From: Nitrosospira multiformis
GTDB lineage: Bacteria; Pseudomonadota; Gammaproteobacteria; Burkholderiales; Nitrosomonadaceae
DNA length: 64,000 nucleotides
Assembly (NCBI RefSeq): GCF_900103165.1
Contig: NZ_FNKY01000001.1
Location: 1,798,001 to 1,862,000, forward strand
Reading direction: 5' to 3'
Shown here: one piece after another, positions 8,976 to 19,340 of the stretch
How positions within the stretch are numbered: the first letter of the stretch is position 1
Layout of the letters: each line of letters starts with the position of its first letter
Made by a program: the position numbers and the translations under genes
The notes under the pieces: model-generated
Databases searched by the model: none
The model's input: the letters and a program-made list of their open reading frames with translations, nothing else
Told to the model about the DNA's origin: nothing

Positions 8976-9003
8976 AATATAGGTCCACTTGCTGTTTTTT
9001 CAA
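8976..9003 (-). promoter_or_regulatory. Candidate sigma-32-like promoter of hsp20
   Basis: Read on the minus strand, TTGAAA (9003-8998) is followed after 14 bases by CCTATATT (positions 8983-8976). This resembles the heat-shock consensus CTTGAAA-N14-CCCATNT, and also a sigma-70 site with a 16-base spacer (TTGAAA/TATATT). The site lies 68 bp before the hsp20 start. Confidence 0.45.
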
Positions 9004-9161
9004 CTGTCCAACGATGGTAGAGCGTTCACTGAGTCGGATAGATTAAGTAAATAGGTGCGGATTTCTTGGACGTAGGTGAATTTCTCAGCCTTATCCATCG
9101 GTTTAATGGACTGTGATATGAGCTCGGCAGGAATTGAAGCTACCTCCTTGTGTCTCTCTCG

Positions 9162-9545
9162 TCATAATATCAAAATCCATGCCCAAGCCCCTACGAAAAA
9201 AAGGGGGAGCAGAATGGGTGCTATCAAACCGCCAAAATGGGTGTTATCTGATACGGCAAGTAAAAATCCCGTTTTTTTCCTGAGAATGTGTAAAGCACAG
9301 CATGCAGAGATGATACTCAGCAGGAGCATGAGAGCGACTCCAATTCCGAGTGCAGGGATGACTGGCAACATTTGGCAAATCTTGGAGAAATATGGTCTAT
9401 CGTCCGGTGTTTGAAGAAGCGCCCCGTATGCTGCGAACAGAAGAGTTTGCGAAACGAGCAGCCATGTCAATCGATGATTTATCAATTGATCTTCGTGTAC
9501 CCATTTCTCACGAGCGGCAAGGTATTCTTGGTGTTTGTCGGCCAC
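9162..9545 (-). CDS. Small hypothetical inner-membrane protein
   Basis: I do not recognise a named family. From GTG 9545 the product is 127 residues: a charged N-terminus (MADKHQEYLAAREKWVHEDQ), then three hydrophobic segments (~24-43, ~65-88, ~105-125). The first contains HRLTWLLVSQTLLFAAYG, a motif I associate with small conserved membrane proteins of unknown function. GTG 9545 is chosen because GGAG lies a few bases upstream; a TTG at 9584 would add 13 residues. It is monocistronic, followed by nagZ in the same direction. Confidence 0.6.
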   Translation of the reverse strand: MADKHQEYLAAREKWVHEDQLINHRLTWLLVSQTLLFAAYGALLQTPDDRPYFSKICQMLPVIPALGIGVALMLLLSIISACCALHILRKKTGFLLAVSDNTHFGGLIAPILLPLFFVGAWAWILIL

Positions 9546-9632
9546 AAAATCTCCACAGAAAAGATGTAAACCAACGAATATCAATGGAATCAGATGGAAT
9601 AGATCAACGCTTGCCGATGAGTTATAGCAACC

Positions 9633-10682
9633 TTATCCCAAAGGTAAGTCGCCGCTGCTGAGTCCAATACTCGCAATATTTTCCACCGCTTTTACAAAGC
9701 TCGCGTTCTCATGCAGTTTTACGAGCGAATCGGGATGGGGCCGTCCGCGCATGCGGGCGAGGCGTACAACGCTGATGGCCGGAATATCCCAGCGTAATTC
9801 CTCCAGCAATGTATCCGCCGCTTCCGGGTTGTTGCATATCAGTATCATGTCGCAACCCGCATGCAACGCGCTTTCCGCGCGTTGCAATATATCGCCGGCG
9901 ACCGCCGCGCCTGCCATATTCAAGTCATCGCTGAAGATGCAGCCTTCAAAGTCCAGTTCAGCACGCAGGATTTTTTTTAGCCATATCTCGGAAAAACCCG
10001 CAGGACGCGAATCTACGTGGGGGTAAATGACATGTGCCGGCATGATGCCGGCGAGTCCGAAGCCAATCATCTTGCGAAATGGAACCAGGTCACTTTTTTC
10101 GATTTCCGGATAAGTGCGTTCATCCACCGGCACCTCAACATGGGAGTCCGCCTGAATATAGCCATGCCCCGGAAAATGCTTTCCGACCGCCGCCATGCCG
10201 CCCAGCTTTAGCCCGGACATCAGGCTATGAGCCAGTTCGGCGATACCTTGCGGTTTATCGTGGAAAGCGCGGTCACCGATGACGCAGCTCTGTCCGTGAT
10301 CCATATCCAGCACTGGGGTAAAGCTTAAGTCCACGCCTGCGGCGCGCAGCTCCCCCGCCAGCACGTAGCCCGTCTGCTGTGCCAGATGCCGTGCCTTGCC
10401 GGGATGTTCATCCCATATTATGCCGAGTTCGCGCATAGGCGGCAGTCTCGTGAAATCTGCACGAAAACGTTGCACTCGTCCACCCTCATGGTCCACAGCG
10501 ATCAGAAGCGGAGGGGTTCGGAGCGCATGGATTTCCGCAGTTAGCTGCATGAGCTGCTCTAGCGACGAGTAGTTCCGCGTGAACAGGATGACTCCACCAA
10601 CCAGCGGATGCAGAAGTTTTCTCTTGTCGTCGGCAGTCAGTTGTATGCCTTCGATGTCGAGCATGATGGGCCCGAGAGACAT
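9633..10682 (-). CDS. nagZ: Beta-N-acetylhexosaminidase NagZ
   Basis: This 349-residue GH3-family enzyme carries [12 protein letters not shown] near residue 65 and the flexible loop motif [15 protein letters not shown], in which His-Asp is the acid/base pair. SDDLNMAGA supplies the nucleophile Asp. It cleaves N-acetylglucosamine from anhydro-muropeptides in the cytoplasm during peptidoglycan recycling. Its length matches the family. It follows acpS and pdxJ in the same direction, as in many betaproteobacteria, after a 200-bp gap. Confidence 0.93.
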   Translation of the reverse strand: MSLGPIMLDIEGIQLTADDKRKLLHPLVGGVILFTRNYSSLEQLMQLTAEIHALRTPPLLIAVDHEGGRVQRFRADFTRLPPMRELGIIWDEHPGKARHLAQQTGYVLAGELRAAGVDLSFTPVLDMDHGQSCVIGDRAFHDKPQGIAELAHSLMSGLKLGGMAAVGKHFPGHGYIQADSHVEVPVDERTYPEIEKSDLVPFRKMIGFGLAGIMPAHVIYPHVDSRPAGFSEIWLKKILRAELDFEGCIFSDDLNMAGAAVAGDILQRAESALHAGCDMILICNNPEAADTLLEELRWDIPAISVVRLARMRGRPHPDSLVKLHENASFVKAVENIASIGLSSGDLPLG

Positions 10683-10885
10683 CAGTGTCCTATGAATTCG
10701 AAGTTCTAAGTAAGCTCATTTACGTGCTGCCAACTAAGTGAGGGCGAAGCGGGGTAAGCAGGCAATCCGCTCGGCGGATGCTTGCAGAGAAACTTTAACG
10801 CCGCATCTGCTGCTCGATAGGTAAGCGATAAAATTCCTTGAGTAATGCAGTAGTACTACGACGAAATTTGGATTTATAGTATCCA

Positions 10886-11263
10886 TTACTTTTCTAGAAT
10901 GACAAAGGCACATGCCAGGTTTAATTCATCGCTGATGGAAAGATGATGGCTTGTGATACCCTCTTTTTTGATCAGTGCACTCAACGCGGGATGAAATGCG
11001 AAATACGGTTTACCCAGATGGTCATGGGTTATCCCGATATGGCTCAAACTCACTGGATAGCGCATGCCCGTGCCGATTGCTTTGGAAAGCGCTTCCTTGG
11101 CGGCGAAACGCTTGGCCAGGAACATGGCAGGCTGAACGCTCTTGATGTATTCAGGCCATTCCTCGTCTGTCAGCAATCGCTTGGCGAAGCGTTCACCGTA
11201 TTTTTCGAGCAACCGCGCGATGCGCGAAGGTTCGACCAGATCGGTGCCGATTCCATAAATCAT
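10886..11263 (-). CDS. acpS: Holo-[acyl-carrier-protein] synthase AcpS
   Basis: This 125-residue protein has the two AcpS signatures, GIGTDLVE at the N-terminus and [12 protein letters not shown] in the middle, whose Asp and Glu bind magnesium. It transfers 4'-phosphopantetheine from CoA to acyl carrier protein. Its start codon overlaps the pdxJ stop by 4 bases, a conserved pair that ensures translational coupling. Confidence 0.95.
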   Translation of the reverse strand: MIYGIGTDLVEPSRIARLLEKYGERFAKRLLTDEEWPEYIKSVQPAMFLAKRFAAKEALSKAIGTGMRYPVSLSHIGITHDHLGKPYFAFHPALSALIKKEGITSHHLSISDELNLACAFVILEK

Positions 11264-11985
11264 TGGCGCGCTTCCAGCATCAATCTTTTCATCTCCCGGA
11301 CCGCCTGTTCAAAGCCGACGAACAGCGCATGAGCCACAATCGCATGCCCGATATTGAGCTCGGATACGCCGGGTATTGCTGCGACGGGCTGGACATTATG
11401 ATAATGTAATCCATGCCCGGCGTTGACCTTCAGTCCCCGGTCAATACCTTCCTTTACTGCGGCGCGAATCTGTTCCAGTTCATTCTGTTGCGCGCCCTCG
11501 GTTTTTGCATCGGCATAGTGACCCGTGTGGATCTCGATCGCCGGCGCGCCGGCGCGCACCGCGGCATCGATCTGAACGGGATCGGCATTGATGAATAGCG
11601 ATACGTGAATGTCTGCTTGAGCCAGTCTGTCACAGGCCCGCTTCACCTGTTCAAAATGCCGCACGACGTCGAGACCTCCTTCGGTGGTCAATTCCTCCCG
11701 CCGCTCGGGCACCAGGCAGACGTCCTGAGGTCTGATGCGCAGCGCAAAATCTATCATCTCACTGGTCACCGCGCTCTCCAGATTCATGCGGGTCTTTAGT
11801 AAACCCCGCAGAATTTCCACATCCGCGTCCTGGATATGGCGGCGATCTTCGCGTAAGTGCAATGTAATTGCATCCGCCCCGGCCAATTCCGCGACCATTG
11901 CCGCTTCCACAGGACTCGGATAAGTCGTACCCCGCGCTTGCCGCAGCGTGGCGACGTGATCAATATTGACGCCCAGTTCGATCAT
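11260..11985 (-). CDS. pdxJ: Pyridoxine 5'-phosphate synthase PdxJ
   Basis: This 241-residue TIM-barrel protein begins [20 protein letters not shown] and carries [12 protein letters not shown] and [10 protein letters not shown], all diagnostic for PdxJ. It condenses 3-amino-1-hydroxyacetone phosphate with deoxyxylulose 5-phosphate to form pyridoxine phosphate. It heads the pdxJ-acpS pair. In related bacteria recO often lies directly upstream; here a plus-strand sulfur cassette sits between. Confidence 0.95.
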   Translation of the reverse strand: MIELGVNIDHVATLRQARGTTYPSPVEAAMVAELAGADAITLHLREDRRHIQDADVEILRGLLKTRMNLESAVTSEMIDFALRIRPQDVCLVPERREELTTEGGLDVVRHFEQVKRACDRLAQADIHVSLFINADPVQIDAAVRAGAPAIEIHTGHYADAKTEGAQQNELEQIRAAVKEGIDRGLKVNAGHGLHYHNVQPVAAIPGVSELNIGHAIVAHALFVGFEQAVREMKRLMLEARQ

Positions 11986-12330
11986 AAGGATGGCAGATTT
12001 TCAGTAATGGTTGCGCGGGAAACCGCGTCACCGAAAGAATAGTTGAATGGGTGGCGCATCGGCCTTTGCCTGCCTGTCCGGGGGGGCGATACTCCATCGC
12101 CGCATCCCTGACGAGATGCCGCTTTGTTCCGAGTGTGGATCAAGGCCCAAGTAAAACCGAAACGGAAAACCCAATATACTATAACAATCCATGCTGGGAC
12201 GACAGCTTGTTAAACGTATGGGCCCAGAATCGCCCTAGTTAAGACAGGCAGCTTATTATGCACCGGAGCAGCACGAAGACGTTGCTTCGCTTCTGACCGA
12301 AGATCTCCCAAGCTGGGTATTCTGATAATA
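11986..12330. other. Divergent intergenic region between pdxJ and the YeeE cassette
   Basis: No coding region is supported in these 345 bp. They must contain the pdxJ promoter. Base composition becomes very AT-rich toward 12320, where the candidate operator of the sulfur cassette begins. Confidence 0.45.
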
Positions 12331-12361
12331 GAATATTAAATGATATATTCAAAAAATATAT
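12331..12361 (+). promoter_or_regulatory. AT-rich palindromic operator candidate for the YeeE/YedE-ArsR cassette
   Basis: GAATAT (12331-12336) is inverted as ATATTC (12345-12350), and ATATATT (12343-12349) is inverted as AATATAT (12355-12361). The block lies 55-85 bp before the first gene. BigR/YgaV-type repressors bind AT-rich dyads in front of YeeE/YedE operons, so this is a plausible self-regulatory site. That is inference. Confidence 0.4.
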
Positions 12362-12415
12362 AATGATAAGCTTGCAAAAGAAACGTTGAACATATTACGG
12401 CGCGAGGAGGGATAA

Positions 12416-12850
12416 ATGTTAATCAACTGGAGTCAGTTCACGCCATGGTCTGCGCTGACTGGGGGTGCGGTCATCGGCATGGCGGTAGCTATACTGGTGC
12501 TCTTTAATGGACGGATTGCGGGGATCTCCGGCATCGCCGGGGGAGTGCTCAAGATGCAGAAGAACGATACAGGCTGGCGTATTGCTTTTATTTCAGGTCT
12601 TGTTGCCGCCCCGCTAGTTTGGCAATTGTTTCTGAGCCTGCCCGCAATTCACATTGATGGTAGCTATGCCATGATGGCGATGGCTGGCTTGGTCGTTGGA
12701 ATAGGCACGCGTTATGGGTCAGGTTGCACGAGCGGGCATGGCGTTTGCGGACTATCGCGCCTGTCGCCACGTTCCATTATCGCAACCCTGTCTTTTATGG
12801 GAACAGGTTTTGTCACTGTTTATGTCATTCGACATGTTTTCCAGACATAG
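12416..12850 (+). CDS. YeeE/YedE sulfur-transport family protein, first half (PmpA/TsuA-like)
   Basis: This 144-residue membrane protein has about four hydrophobic helices. It carries the [20 protein letters not shown] signature, with the conserved Cys and GHG, of the YeeE/YedE (DUF395) family, whose founding member TsuA takes up thiosulfate. Here the transporter is split over two genes, as in the Pmp-type pairs. GAGGAGG lies 7 bases before the ATG. It is the first gene of a three-gene plus-strand cassette with the second half and a BigR-like regulator. The actual sulfur substrate is not known. Confidence 0.85.
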   Translation: MLINWSQFTPWSALTGGAVIGMAVAILVLFNGRIAGISGIAGGVLKMQKNDTGWRIAFISGLVAAPLVWQLFLSLPAIHIDGSYAMMAMAGLVVGIGTRYGSGCTSGHGVCGLSRLSPRSIIATLSFMGTGFVTVYVIRHVFQT

Positions 12851-12868
12851 GTCGAGGAGGAAATCAGG

Positions 12869-13381
12869 ATGGTCAACATCATCGCATTGATATCGGGGCT
12901 GATCTTTGGGGTGGGGCTTATCCTCGCGGGGATGGCAAACCCCGATAAAGTCCTGTCATTTCTTGATATTACAGGAGCATGGGACCCATCTCTTGCGCTG
13001 GTGATGGCGGGTGCAATCGGGGTTGGTTCAGTGGCCTTTGCCGTCGCCCGAAAGCTTAACCGTAGTTACCTGGGGCTCCCAATGAATCTTCCCGCTTCAC
13101 GCGTGATCAACAAACGGCTGGTTTTGGGGAGTCTGGCGTTTGGTATAGGTTGGGGGATGGCGGGAATATGTCCCGGCCCCGCCCTGGTTTTACTTGGAAG
13201 CGGCAGTGTCAAAGGACTGGTATTTGTAGCGGCTATGCTTCTGGGCATGGGAATTTTTGAAATTCTGGAAAGAAGCCAGGCTGTCAATTTGTCCAGAAGA
13301 CCGGGGGCGCACAATGGCATCGCAGGCACAGCATCAGGCAACCCGGCAGCTCATGGCAAGGCAGGGCATATCGAGATGTAA
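12869..13381 (+). CDS. YeeE/YedE sulfur-transport family protein, second half (PmpB/DUF6691-like)
   Basis: This 170-residue protein is the partner half-transporter. It contains IALISGLIFGVGLILAGMANPDKVLSF at the N-terminus and GWGMAGICPGPALVLLGSG around residue 100, where the GxCPGP segment is the characteristic conserved cysteine site. About four to five transmembrane helices are visible. GAGGAGGAAA precedes the start, 18 bp after the previous stop. The two halves probably assemble into one sulfur-compound permease. Confidence 0.83.
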   Translation: MVNIIALISGLIFGVGLILAGMANPDKVLSFLDITGAWDPSLALVMAGAIGVGSVAFAVARKLNRSYLGLPMNLPASRVINKRLVLGSLAFGIGWGMAGICPGPALVLLGSGSVKGLVFVAAMLLGMGIFEILERSQAVNLSRRPGAHNGIAGTASGNPAAHGKAGHIEM

Positions 13382-13421
13382 GCCCTGCGTTTTACAGGAC
13401 TCAATTTGAGAGAGATCAATC

Positions 13422-13811
13422 GTGAAACTGGAGTCTGATTTTCCCAGCATTCCGGCAATACGGGCATCCGCATCCCAGGCGTGCGCGATGCTGAAAGTAT
13501 TGGCGAATGAAGACAGGTTACTCATCTTATGTCAATTAATTGAAGGTGCCAGGAATGTGGGTGAATTGGAGGCATTATTGGGTATTCAGCAACCTACTCT
13601 TTCACAGCAGTTGACTGTATTGCGTGAGGAAGGACTTGTTGCCACCGAACGGAAAGGAAAATACATAATCTATCGTTTGACGAGCCTTGAAGTGATTCAA
13701 ATCATGCAGACTTTATACAATCTTTATTGTGGCAAGGAGAAGTTTAGTGATCCTTTCTCAAAGCTGGCTAATGAACGTGAGGAGGGAGCCGGCTCGGCAT
13801 ATCGATTTTGA
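13422..13811 (+). CDS. ArsR-family, BigR/SqrR-like persulfide-responsive repressor
   Basis: This 129-residue winged-helix protein has LKVLANEDRLLILCQLIEG and the recognition helix QQPTLSQQLTVLREEGLV. Cysteines C37 (ILCQL) and C103 (LYCGK) are 66 residues apart, the spacing I recall for the redox pair of BigR, which forms a disulfide or tetrasulfide with reactive sulfur species and releases DNA. There is no typical ArsR metal motif. It probably represses its own cassette when sulfide/persulfide is low. The start is GTG, with GAGAGA about 8 bases upstream. Confidence 0.8.
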   Translation: MKLESDFPSIPAIRASASQACAMLKVLANEDRLLILCQLIEGARNVGELEALLGIQQPTLSQQLTVLREEGLVATERKGKYIIYRLTSLEVIQIMQTLYNLYCGKEKFSDPFSKLANEREEGAGSAYRF

Positions 13812-13868
13812 GCCGTTTACGTTCCGTTGGTTAGCATGGGATCAGATTCAATCACGCAAATGATGACA

Positions 13869-14594
13869 TCATAGTTGCTGGAGATCTTTCAATAATTGCC
13901 GTGTATGCAGCGGTTGGTCGTTGAGATAATAGTTGAGTATGTAGCGCATCAGCGTCTTGCTCTGCTGCCGGGTCGCGATATTCGAGTAATCGCCTTGTTC
14001 CATATCCAGAAGGGTTTTTCCGCCCAGACGCAAGCCGTGGTTGGGGTTGCTTTCATCCCATGCCACCGGTCCGCGCTCAATTTCGTAGCAGTAGTCCCTA
14101 TTGGGGTCCGTGGGTTTGCCAGATACGTCATGACCGAGTGTCAAGGCGTAGCCTAATTCCTGCAACATGCGCTGCTCGAAGCGCCGCAAAATGGGAATGT
14201 AGTCCTTCTGAGCACTCAACGCCGTTAATGTTTCCTGATAATATGCAAATAGTTGTTCATGGGGATCATGGCGGTGTAATAACCGCACAAGCAGTTCGTT
14301 GAGGTAGAAGCCACAGATCAGTGCCGTCCCTTGCAATGGCATCTGACCGCCTTGCCATTCTGCCTTATGCAGTGTGCGTAATTCGGATTTCCCCCCCCAA
14401 GTCAGCAGCAGAGGCTGAAATGCCCGCAGTAATCCCCTGAGCGTGGATGTGGGGCGTTTGGCCCCTTTTGCCATGAGCGGCACCCTTCCAAAACTGCGAG
14501 TGAAGGTCTCCACCACGAGACTGGTTTCCCGGTAGGGATAGGCATGCAGCACGAATGCCGGCTGGGCTTCCTGCGCCTGTTTATCCGCAATCAT
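13869..14594 (-). CDS. recO: DNA repair protein RecO
   Basis: This 241-residue protein has the RecO N-terminal OB-fold (AFVLHAYPYRETSLVVETFT, FGRVPLMAKGAKR) and a helical C-terminal domain (FEQRMLQELGYALTLGHD). It loads RecA onto SSB-coated single-stranded DNA with RecR. It is the last gene of the lepA-lepB-rnc-era-recO run. Confidence 0.92.
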   Translation of the reverse strand: MIADKQAQEAQPAFVLHAYPYRETSLVVETFTRSFGRVPLMAKGAKRPTSTLRGLLRAFQPLLLTWGGKSELRTLHKAEWQGGQMPLQGTALICGFYLNELLVRLLHRHDPHEQLFAYYQETLTALSAQKDYIPILRRFEQRMLQELGYALTLGHDVSGKPTDPNRDYCYEIERGPVAWDESNPNHGLRLGGKTLLDMEQGDYSNIATRQQSKTLMRYILNYYLNDQPLHTRQLLKDLQQL

Positions 14595-14624
14595 CCTGAA
14601 TCCGGCAGCTGTAGCGAGCTCACC
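14595..14624. repeat. Dispersed intergenic repeat, short copy
   Basis: The sequence CCTGAATCCGGCAGCTG followed by TAGCGAGCTCACC lies directly before the recO start codon. It matches near-identical blocks at 19144-19173 and 47867-47896. I did not find the matching opposite end here, so this may be a decayed or partial copy. Confidence 0.6.
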
Positions 14625-14702
14625 AAAAGGTTGAGGGTCAAGGAGCGTGAGGAATCTCTGCCGGTCATAGCGCTAAACAATCATTTTCCCGGCAGCCGGG
14701 AA

Positions 14703-15611
14703 TTACTCATATCCAAGGCTTTTCAATGCCCGCGCATCGTCGGCCCAGCCACTTTTCACTTTTACCCAGACCTTGAGAAAGACTTTGCCGCCGAAATTTT
14801 GTTCCATGTCCTTGCGCGCCTGCGTGGCGATCAACTTGAGTTTTTCGCCATCCTTGCCGATAACGATAGCCTTTTGATTAGACCTGTCTACAATAATGGA
14901 GGCATGAATTTTACGCAGCTCTCCTTCCATTGTGAATTGATCGATAATGACGCTGGTAGAGTAGGGGATTTCTTCCCCCAACAGGCGAAACAGTTTCTCT
15001 CGAACCAGTTCAGCGGCAATAAATTGCTCGCTACGGTCGGTGACTTCATTTTCATCGAACAATGGCGGATTTTGTGGCAAATACGACCGGACTGTGCGTA
15101 TCAAATCCGCGAGTTGTATTCCTTTCTCGGCGCTCATCGGTATGATGGCCGCGAATGCGTACTCCTTTGCCATTTTTTCAAGAAATGGAAGCAGCTGCGA
15201 TTTGTCGGCCAAGCGGTCCACCTTGTTGACGACAAGAATTACCGGCTTGTCCGGACTATCCATCGCAGGCAAGAGTTTTACCACGAGCTTGTCACGATCA
15301 TCGAAACGCAATGCCTCGATCACCAGTATGACTACATCCACATCCCGCATACTCTGGATTACTGTCCGGTTCATCGTGTTATGCAAGCGATTGGTATGTT
15401 GCTTCTGAAAACCGGGAGTATCGACAAAGATAAACTGGGATTGCGCATCGGTGAGAATGCCATTGATGCGATGGCGGGTGGTCTGCGATTTTCTTGAAGT
15501 AATACTGACCTTCTGGCCGACCAGATTGTTGAGCAGCGTGGATTTACCGACATTGGGGCGCCCCACGATGGCGACATAACCGCTGCGATAATCAGGATTA
15601 GTGGTGGTCAT
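14703..15611 (-). CDS. era: GTPase Era
   Basis: This 302-residue protein has the G-domain motifs [12 protein letters not shown] (G1), DTPG (G3) and NKVD (G4), then a C-terminal KH domain with [10 protein letters not shown]. Era binds the 3' end of 16S rRNA and helps mature the 30S subunit. ATG 15611 gives the usual N-terminus; a TTG four codons upstream is the alternative. It sits between rnc and recO as in many proteobacteria. Confidence 0.95.
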   Translation of the reverse strand: MTTTNPDYRSGYVAIVGRPNVGKSTLLNNLVGQKVSITSRKSQTTRHRINGILTDAQSQFIFVDTPGFQKQHTNRLHNTMNRTVIQSMRDVDVVILVIEALRFDDRDKLVVKLLPAMDSPDKPVILVVNKVDRLADKSQLLPFLEKMAKEYAFAAIIPMSAEKGIQLADLIRTVRSYLPQNPPLFDENEVTDRSEQFIAAELVREKLFRLLGEEIPYSTSVIIDQFTMEGELRKIHASIIVDRSNQKAIVIGKDGEKLKLIATQARKDMEQNFGGKVFLKVWVKVKSGWADDARALKSLGYE

Positions 15612-15689
15612 TGATGGGAGCAACCAGTGAGGAATGACGAGATCGTCACGAGAAAAGCAGCAGGGATTATTCGTCTCATCCGTAACCGC

Positions 15690-16364
15690 CTAATCTTGTG
15701 CCTGGAGTTGTTCATATGCTTGTTTGGCTGCTTCCTGTTCGGCGCTGCGACGAGAGGCACCTGCTCCGGCAGTGCGAATGGATAGTTTCGGAACTACGCA
15801 TTCCACTTGAAATTGCTGCTGATGAGCTTCACCCGTGGTGGCGATAACGGAATATTGCGGCAGGGCCAGCCTGCGGCTCTGAAGATACTCCTGCAAGAGG
15901 GTCTTGGGGTCCTTGCCCAGCGCCTGTGAATCCAATTCGTGAAGCAGGGGCGTGAAAAGACTCACAACGACCTTCTCGGCTTCGGCAAAACCTCCATCGA
16001 GATAAATTGCTCCCAGCACCGCCTCCAGCGTATCGGCGAGTATCGAAGGACGTCGATCTCCACCACTTTTGAGTTCTCCCTCGCCAAATCTGATCAATCT
16101 CCCCAATTCAAGCGTTTGCGCCAATTCAGCCAGCGCCTGCTGATTGACAAGATTAGCCCGCACTCGCGATAAATCACCTTCGGTAAGGTCGGGGAACTGC
16201 CTGAATATCAATCCGGCAACTGCACAATTGAGTATGCTGTCGCCAAGAAATTCAAGGCGTTCATTGTGCGGCAGGCTATGACTACGGTGGGTCAGCGCCT
16301 GAGATAGCAACTTCGGATGATTAAAAGCATAGCCGATTTTTCGGCAAAGTATATTGCTGGCCAT
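15690..16364 (-). CDS. rnc: Ribonuclease III
   Basis: This 224-residue enzyme contains the RNase III signature [12 protein letters not shown], with the magnesium-binding Glu/Asp, the second acidic site [15 protein letters not shown], and a C-terminal double-stranded RNA-binding domain (KTLLQEYLQ to the end). It processes rRNA precursors and structured mRNAs. It lies between lepB and era. Confidence 0.95.
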   Translation of the reverse strand: MASNILCRKIGYAFNHPKLLSQALTHRSHSLPHNERLEFLGDSILNCAVAGLIFRQFPDLTEGDLSRVRANLVNQQALAELAQTLELGRLIRFGEGELKSGGDRRPSILADTLEAVLGAIYLDGGFAEAEKVVVSLFTPLLHELDSQALGKDPKTLLQEYLQSRRLALPQYSVIATTGEAHQQQFQVECVVPKLSIRTAGAGASRRSAEQEAAKQAYEQLQAQD

Positions 16365-16491
16365 GCTAATGAGCCGCAGATATCTTAAAAGTCCAATGCT
16401 TCAGACAAGCTATTCGCCTACCCGTCCCACTGGCGAATTGAGGCTGAAGAGTGGCGAAGTAATGAGATTGGATAGATATTTTTGTTTCCTG

Positions 16492-17295
16492 CTATTTAAT
16501 GGATAATCCGATACGGCTCAGGTCGCCGAAGTTCCACCAGATCATGAAAGCTTTGCCGACAATGTTTTGTTCCGGCACAAATCCCCAGTACCGGCTATCG
16601 CTGCTGCTATCGCGATTGTCGCCCATTGTGAAATAATTTCCCTCAGGCACCTTACAGGTAAATCCGCTGTCATTATATGAGCAATTTTCCCGGTGCGGGA
16701 ACGGGCGCACTCCGGCAATATGCATATCAGGAACTTCCGGGTTGATAAGGATACTGTAGTTTTGTTCGCCCAGTGATTCAAGAAAGCGCCGGCTGTATAC
16801 GTAATTCAGGCCGGACTCTATATAGGTATACTCGCCATTCGATTCCATTTTCACCGGGATATTATTAATACTCAGCTGCTTATCGCGATAAGTGACTGTG
16901 TCCCCCGGCACGCCGATGATGCGTTTGATGTAATCCATCGATGGATTCTCCGGGTAACGGAACACCATCACGTCACCTCGCTTGGGTTCGTTTATGGGCA
17001 TTATCTTGACATTGGCGACCGGCAGGCGAATACCATAAGTGTATTTATTGACGAGGATAAAATCTCCTACCAGCAGCGTGGGGATCATCGAGCCCGATGG
17101 AATCTTGAAGGGTTCCACCAGGAACGAGCGCAAAAAGAACACGATAAGGATGACCGGAAAAAAACTTTTCGGATATTCCACCCACCATGGTCCCTGGGCC
17201 TCCGGCGCACGATGGCGCTTCAGCGCGAAGCGATCAAGCAACGAAATACCCCCGGTAATTACCAGCAGTATCAGCATGATGAGAGGAAAATTCAT
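16492..17295 (-). CDS. lepB: Signal peptidase I
   Basis: This 267-residue protein has an N-terminal membrane anchor and the box with the catalytic serine, PSGSMIPTLLVGDF. The catalytic lysine is in YIKRIIGVPGD, and GDNRDSSSDSRYWGFV is the conserved C-terminal box. It cleaves Sec/Tat signal peptides at the outer face of the inner membrane. It follows lepA by about 50 bp. The DUF4845 gene often found between lepB and rnc in related bacteria is absent. Confidence 0.95.
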   Translation of the reverse strand: MNFPLIMLILLVITGGISLLDRFALKRHRAPEAQGPWWVEYPKSFFPVILIVFFLRSFLVEPFKIPSGSMIPTLLVGDFILVNKYTYGIRLPVANVKIMPINEPKRGDVMVFRYPENPSMDYIKRIIGVPGDTVTYRDKQLSINNIPVKMESNGEYTYIESGLNYVYSRRFLESLGEQNYSILINPEVPDMHIAGVRPFPHRENCSYNDSGFTCKVPEGNYFTMGDNRDSSSDSRYWGFVPEQNIVGKAFMIWWNFGDLSRIGLSIK

Positions 17296-17346
17296 TCCTT
17301 GTTCCTTCTTCTTTATATGAATGATGTCCGGTGCCGCACTTATTCG

Positions 17347-19143
17347 CTACTTGTCGCCCACCTGCAAAATTGCAAGAAAAGCTTCCTGTGGGATTTCAAC
17401 GTTGCCGACTTGCTTCATTCGCTTTTTCCCGGCTTTCTGTTTTTCCAGCAGCTTGCGTTTACGGGAAATGTCGCCACCGTAGCATTTGGCGAGTACGTTT
17501 TTTCGCAATGCCTTGATACTTTCCCTGGCAATGATGTGTGCGCCGATGGCAGCTTGTACCGCGATATCGAACATTTGCCGCGGAATCAATTCGCGCATTT
17601 TCTGCGCGAGTTCACGCCCCCGGTACTGACTATTGGCGCGATGCACGATCAGCGAGAGCGCATCCACTTTTTCGCTATTGATGAGGATATCCAGCTTGAC
17701 CAGATCGGAAGCGCGAAACTCCTTGAATTCATAATCCAGTGAGGCATAACCGCGACTGGTGGATTTTAACTTGTCAAAAAAATCCATGACAACTTCATTC
17801 AGCGGCATTTCGTAGGTCAGCATCACCTGTCTGCCCATATACTGCATATTCTTCTGTATCCCGCGCTTGCTGATGCAAAGTGTAATGACCGATCCCACAT
17901 ACTCCTGCGGAACGAGTATGGTGGCGGTAATGATCGGTTCGCGGATCTCTTCTATTTTAGAGAGATCAGGCATTCTTGAGGGATTGTCGATTTCCATTAT
18001 CGTTCCGTCGCGCATCACGATCTGATAAATCACTGTGGGGGCGGTGGTAATAAGGTCCATATCGTATTCACGTTCCAGCCTCTCCTGGACGATATCGAGA
18101 TGCAGAAGGCCGAGAAAGCCGCAACGGAAACCAAAACCCAGCGCCTGCGAGGTCTCGGGTTCATATTGCAGGGATGAATCGTTGAGTTTGAGCTTCTCCA
18201 GCGCATCGCGCAACGCATCGTACTGGTTGGATTCCACCGGGTAAAGTCCGGCGAATACCTGGGGCTTTATTTCTTTAAAACCGAGCATCGGCTGGGTGGC
18301 GGGGCGATCCGCCAGTGTTACGGTATCGCCCACTTTAGCGGATTTCAATTCCTTGATGCCGGAGATGATGAAGCCGACTTCACCGGCACTCAGTGATTCC
18401 CGATTTTTTGATTTGGGTGTGAACACGCCGACCTGCTCACACAGGTGAACGGCTTTGCTGGCCATGAGCAATATTTTGTCCTTGGGCTTGAGTATTCCAT
18501 CCAGCACGCGCACCAGCATGACTACGCCGACGTAGTTATCAAACCACGAATCGATAATCAGCGCTTTTAGCGGCGCGGCAGGATCTCCCTTCGGTGCGGG
18601 AATGCGCGAAATGACGGCATCCAGAATATCCTCCACGCCCACGCCGGTTTTGGCACTCGCATGTAGCGCATGTTGAGCGTCTATGCCTATGATGTCTTCT
18701 ATTTCCTTGATTACGCGCTCCGGCTCGGCGGCGGGCAGATCAATCTTGTTCAATACCGGCACCACTTCCACACCTTGTTCGATCGCGGTATAGCAATTGG
18801 CGACGGTCTGGGCTTCCACGCCTTGTGACGCATCCACCACCAGGAGTGCGCCTTCGCAGGCGGCAAGAGAACGCGACACTTCGTAAGAGAAATCCACGTG
18901 GCCAGGCGTATCGATCAAATTCAGCAAATATATTTTGCCGTCGCGCGACTTATACTCCAGGGCGGCGGTCTGCGCTTTAATGGTAATTCCACGCTCGCGC
19001 TCCAGGTCCATGGAGTCCAGTACCTGAGCCTCCATCTCACGGTCTGAGAGTCCGCCGCACAGATGGATGATGCGATCCGCCAGGGTGGATTTACCGTGGT
19101 CGATATGGGCAATGATGGAAAAATTACGAATGTGCTGCATCAT
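17347..19143 (-). CDS. lepA: Elongation factor 4 (LepA)
   Basis: This 598-residue GTPase carries [13 protein letters not shown] (G1), DTPGHVDF (G3) and NKIDLP (G4). The C-terminal domain is typical of LepA ([11 protein letters not shown]-like basic tail: [11 protein letters not shown]). It promotes back-translocation and ribosome biogenesis fidelity. Two adjacent ATG codons form the start. The gene leads the lepA-lepB-rnc-era-recO operon, and a MITE-like repeat begins directly at its start codon. Confidence 0.96.
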   Translation of the reverse strand: MMQHIRNFSIIAHIDHGKSTLADRIIHLCGGLSDREMEAQVLDSMDLERERGITIKAQTAALEYKSRDGKIYLLNLIDTPGHVDFSYEVSRSLAACEGALLVVDASQGVEAQTVANCYTAIEQGVEVVPVLNKIDLPAAEPERVIKEIEDIIGIDAQHALHASAKTGVGVEDILDAVISRIPAPKGDPAAPLKALIIDSWFDNYVGVVMLVRVLDGILKPKDKILLMASKAVHLCEQVGVFTPKSKNRESLSAGEVGFIISGIKELKSAKVGDTVTLADRPATQPMLGFKEIKPQVFAGLYPVESNQYDALRDALEKLKLNDSSLQYEPETSQALGFGFRCGFLGLLHLDIVQERLEREYDMDLITTAPTVIYQIVMRDGTIMEIDNPSRMPDLSKIEEIREPIITATILVPQEYVGSVITLCISKRGIQKNMQYMGRQVMLTYEMPLNEVVMDFFDKLKSTSRGYASLDYEFKEFRASDLVKLDILINSEKVDALSLIVHRANSQYRGRELAQKMRELIPRQMFDIAVQAAIGAHIIARESIKALRKNVLAKCYGGDISRKRKLLEKQKAGKKRMKQVGNVEIPQEAFLAILQVGDK

Positions 19144-19255
19144 CCTAAGCCCGGCAGTTGTAGCGAACTCACCATAAGGAAAAGTTCAAGTGAAAAAAAA
19201 CCATTACGGCTCATGTGGTTAAACGGAAAAATGAGCGGGCAATGCCGGATTTAGG
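19144..19255. repeat. MITE-like element with terminal inverted repeats
   Basis: A 112-bp element bounded by CCTAAGCCCGGCAGTTG (19144-19160) and its inverse CAATGCCGGATTTAGG (19240-19255). It abuts the lepA start codon, so it may carry or modify the leader or promoter. Related elements occur at 47934-48162 and 50182-50425. No coding sequence is inside. Confidence 0.55.
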
Positions 19256-19340
19256 ATCATGGATCATCAGGGGCAGGTGGGATACTCAGGTATCACTCAG
19301 GTACCGTTCAGGTATCGGTTGGGGCAGCGTGGAGCCAACT

